Assembly: GCA_963664085.2 (NCBI GenBank)
Contig: CAXXLO010000002.1
Coordinates: 4,464,001 to 4,528,000 of the forward strand
Direction of reading: 5' to 3'
DNA: 64,000 nucleotides
DNA from: Bin5 sp022821545
Lineage (GTDB): Bacteria > Chloroflexota > Anaerolineae > Caldilineales > Caldilineaceae
Shown here: in pieces, positions 62,092-64,000 of the stretch
How the letters are laid out: every line of letters begins with the position of its first letter
Position numbering within the stretch: the stretch's first letter is position 1
Translations under genes and position numbers: made by a program
Notes under the pieces: model-generated
The model's input: the letters and a program-made list of their open reading frames with translations, nothing else
Database searches by the model: none
What the model was told of the DNA's origin: nothing

Positions 62092-63042
62092 ATGGCGACT
62101 CTTCAAGATCACATCGCCGCAACTTCGGCGCGAACACGGCAGCGGCCGTGGTATCACCTGAACGGCGAAGAGCGTTTGGCGTGGCTGCTCGTCCTGCCCT
62201 GGATCATCGGATTCGTTGCCTTCCAACTGGGTCCGATGCTGGCCTCCCTGGGGATTTCCCTAACCGAATGGCGGATGTTTACGCCGCCGACATTCATCGG
62301 CCTGGCGAATTACGCCGAGATGATTTCCGGCGATCCTCTCGTCTTTCAGGCGTTCAAAGTAACGACGATCTACTCGATAACATCGGTCCCTCTCCGCATT
62401 GCCCTGGGCGTCCTGGTGGCACTGCTTTTGAACGCGAGCGTTCGAGGGCTGGCGTTCATACGAACGGTATATTATCTGCCGGCGACGGTCAGCGGCGTGG
62501 CGGTGGCGATGGTCTGGCTGTTGATACTGAACGGCGATTTCGGGATGCTGAACCGGGCGCTCAGTCTGCTTGGAATTGAAGGGCCATACTGGCTGACCGA
62601 CACGCGCACGGTTCTCGCCTCTTTCGTGCTGATGAGTCTTTGGAGCGTCGGCGCCGGCATCATCATCTACCTGGCCGGACTGCAGGGCGTCCCAAACGAG
62701 CTGTACGAGGCTGCAGAGGTCGACGGCGCGGACGACTGGGTGAAGTTCTGGCGGATCACGATACCGATGATCTCTCCCGTTCTCTTTTTCCAGTTCGTCA
62801 TCGGGATGATTGACGCGCTGCAGGAGTTCGCAGGCCCATTTATCATGACGCAGGGCGGTCCCGGGAACGCCAGCCTGTTCATGATGCTCTACCTGTTCAG
62901 ACAGGGCTTCGAGTTCTTCCAGATGGGCTATGCCTCCGCGCTTGCCTGGGTCCTCTTCGTTTACATCATGCTGCTGACCCTGTTCATCATCCGCTCCTCT
63001 GCGGTCTGGGTCTACTACGAAGGGGAAGTCAAAGGAAACTAA
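62092..63042 (+). CDS. CUT1 sugar ABC transporter permease, MalF/UgpA-type
   Basis: A 316-residue permease with six helices and the cytoplasmic EAA loop YEAAEVDGADDWVKFWRITIPMISP that contacts the ATPase. It is the first of two permeases; the substrate is unknown, but CUT1 systems carry di- and oligosaccharides or glycerol phosphate. ATG 62092 follows a clear promoter. The second permease starts 3 bp after its stop. Confidence 0.93.
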   Translation: MATLQDHIAATSARTRQRPWYHLNGEERLAWLLVLPWIIGFVAFQLGPMLASLGISLTEWRMFTPPTFIGLANYAEMISGDPLVFQAFKVTTIYSITSVPLRIALGVLVALLLNASVRGLAFIRTVYYLPATVSGVAVAMVWLLILNGDFGMLNRALSLLGIEGPYWLTDTRTVLASFVLMSLWSVGAGIIIYLAGLQGVPNELYEAAEVDGADDWVKFWRITIPMISPVLFFQFVIGMIDALQEFAGPFIMTQGGPGNASLFMMLYLFRQGFEFFQMGYASALAWVLFVYIMLLTLFIIRSSAVWVYYEGEVKGN

Positions 63043-63045
63043 GCG

Positions 63046-63906
63046 ATGGTCGTTCGCTCAATCAGCGGGAGCCAAAGCCGCTCCCGGACCGTCAAGATGG
63101 CGTTTATCTATGTTGCCCTGGCAGTGGGCATGGTTATTGTCATCCTGCCCTTTCTGTGGATGGTATCCACTTCACTGAAGACGCCGGCGGACATTTTCAA
63201 GATTCCAACGGTATGGGTCCCCAATCCAATTGTATGGGAAAACTACCCAAATGCCATGACGATTCTGCCGTTCGGACGCTTTATTCTCAACACGGCAAAG
63301 ATCACGGGACTGGCGGTTGTGGGGGCCACGCTGTCCGGATCGCTGGCCGCGTTTGCATTCGCCCGCCTGCGATGGAGAGGACGGAACTTCATGTTCGTTC
63401 TGGTCCTGTCCACGCTGATGCTGCCGTTCCAGGTCATAATGATTCCGCAGTTCATACTCTTTCGCGAGCTGGAGTGGCTGGACACCTATTTGCCCCTGGT
63501 GGTGCCGGCATTCTTTGGGGGCAGCGCCTTCAACATTTTCCTGCTGCGGCAGTATTTCATGACGATTTCGCCCGAGCTGGACGATGCCGCAATTATCGAC
63601 GGCTGCAGCCGCTTCGGCGTCTACTGGCGAATCATACTTCCCCTCTCCAAGGCGGCCTTGATGACCGTCGTGATATTTATCGTTCAGAACCGCTGGCAGA
63701 GCTTCCTCGTGCCTCTCATTTACCTGTTCGACCAGAAAAAATACACGCTGGCGCTGGGACTGCGATTGTTCCAGGACCAGTATACTACGGAGTGGGAGCT
63801 GATGATGGCCGCGGCAACGGTGAGCATGATTCCGGTGCTGCTGGTCTTCTATTACGGGCAGCGTTACTTCATACAAGGTGTCGTGTTTACGGGAGTAAAG
63901 GGGTAG
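63046..63906 (+). CDS. CUT1 sugar ABC transporter permease, MalG/UgpE-type
   Basis: A 286-residue permease with six helices: FLWMVSTSLKTPADIFKIP near the start and the EAA loop DDAAIIDGCSRFGVYWRIILPLSKAAL. It pairs with the upstream permease. The ATP-binding subunit is not in the window; it may be shared or lie further on. The substrate-binding protein gene starts 58 bp later. Confidence 0.93.
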   Translation: MVVRSISGSQSRSRTVKMAFIYVALAVGMVIVILPFLWMVSTSLKTPADIFKIPTVWVPNPIVWENYPNAMTILPFGRFILNTAKITGLAVVGATLSGSLAAFAFARLRWRGRNFMFVLVLSTLMLPFQVIMIPQFILFRELEWLDTYLPLVVPAFFGGSAFNIFLLRQYFMTISPELDDAAIIDGCSRFGVYWRIILPLSKAALMTVVIFIVQNRWQSFLVPLIYLFDQKKYTLALGLRLFQDQYTTEWELMMAAATVSMIPVLLVFYYGQRYFIQGVVFTGVKG

Positions 63907-63964
63907 TCGCGCACCGGCCTGGCGCTGCGACAGAGCCAGACCACTATTCAACAAGGAGAAGAGA

Positions 63965-64000
63965 ATGATGTCGAATCGAATGACTCGCCGGAGGTTTCTG
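63965..64000 (+). CDS. start of a Tat-exported substrate-binding protein, cut by the window end
   Basis: The first 12 codons (MMSNRMTRRRFL) after an AAGGAGAAGAG site. The TRRRFL motif is a twin-arginine signal, common for sugar-binding proteins of this phylum. The rest is outside the window, so the assignment as the transporter's binding protein rests on position. Confidence 0.6.
   Translation, partial: MMSNRMTRRRFL

Noticed and set aside
60690..62226. Open frames overlapping the aminotransferase in other frames on both strands
   Set aside because: GC-rich codon shadow; only the 61865-60654 frame has the PLP lysine and aminotransferase motifs.

Overview
The window reads as a chromosomal segment of a GC-rich Chloroflexota bacterium, probably Anaerolineae/Caldilineae-like. 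That is inferred from content only: Pro/Thr-rich lipoproteins with SH3 domains, large GT39/DUF2142-type membrane proteins with C-terminal beta domains, a DnaD-type primosome, a zinc-ribbon cold-shock protein, and a cytochrome c maturation cluster in a cell that otherwise looks monoderm. No rRNA, CRISPR array or prophage is visible. The only RNA gene is tRNA-Cys(GCA).

Layout. 1-4613 (minus): two tandem class A penicillin-binding proteins, the downstream one cut by the window edge. 4.8-7.5 kb: tRNA-Cys, a cold-shock protein, a queuosine-mannosyltransferase-like protein and a bifunctional-nuclease-family protein. 7.75-11.85 kb (plus): a primosome operon of dnaB (with a 140-residue mini-intein), a dnaD-like gene and a helicase loader with two AAA+ modules in one chain. 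11.9-16.7 kb: an SH3 lipoprotein, a glycoside hydrolase and a GT39-type membrane protein. 17.0-18.5 kb: an HxlR regulator, an MBL hydrolase and a DUF2007 protein. 18.6-26.1 kb (plus): a cytochrome c maturation cluster of ccmE (CxxxY type), a di-heme cytochrome c, ccmA, ccmB, ccmC, a 47-codon ccmD, a CcdA-like protein whose helix order is circularly permuted, a TlpA-like lipoprotein, a glutaredoxin-like protein and a DUF2085 protein. ccmF and ccmH are not in the window.

26.1-34.5 kb (minus) is a decayed defence island: dam-like methylase, Type III mod (1-nt frameshift), mntA antitoxin, hepT toxin and Type III res (1-nt frameshift). Start and stop codons overlap from mod to res, so a MntA-HepT toxin-antitoxin pair is nested in a Type III restriction-modification operon. 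hepT is split by a 507-bp element with about 20-bp terminal inverted repeats and a TA duplication; removing it in silico restores an intact 115-residue HepT.

34.8-46.4 kb holds accessory genes: an ADP-ribosylglycohydrolase, a 20-repeat plant-type LRR lipoprotein, a Nudix hydrolase, a dienelactone hydrolase with a small partner, RtcB, Gfo/Idh/MocA and ThuA proteins, and a cytochrome P450. The P450 is preceded by a strong promoter, a 19-codon ORF whose near-perfect Shine-Dalgarno can be hidden by a 10-bp helix, and a terminator-like hairpin. 46.6-53.6 kb is housekeeping (secD, secF, a D-Ala-D-Ala carboxypeptidase, a pseudouridine synthase, cmk, a 2-oxoacid dehydrogenase E1-alpha). 53.7-60.6 kb carries two very large membrane proteins, one a YfhO-GT39 fusion. 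The window ends with an aminotransferase and the start of a CUT1 sugar ABC transporter operon (two permeases and the first 12 codons of a Tat-type binding protein).
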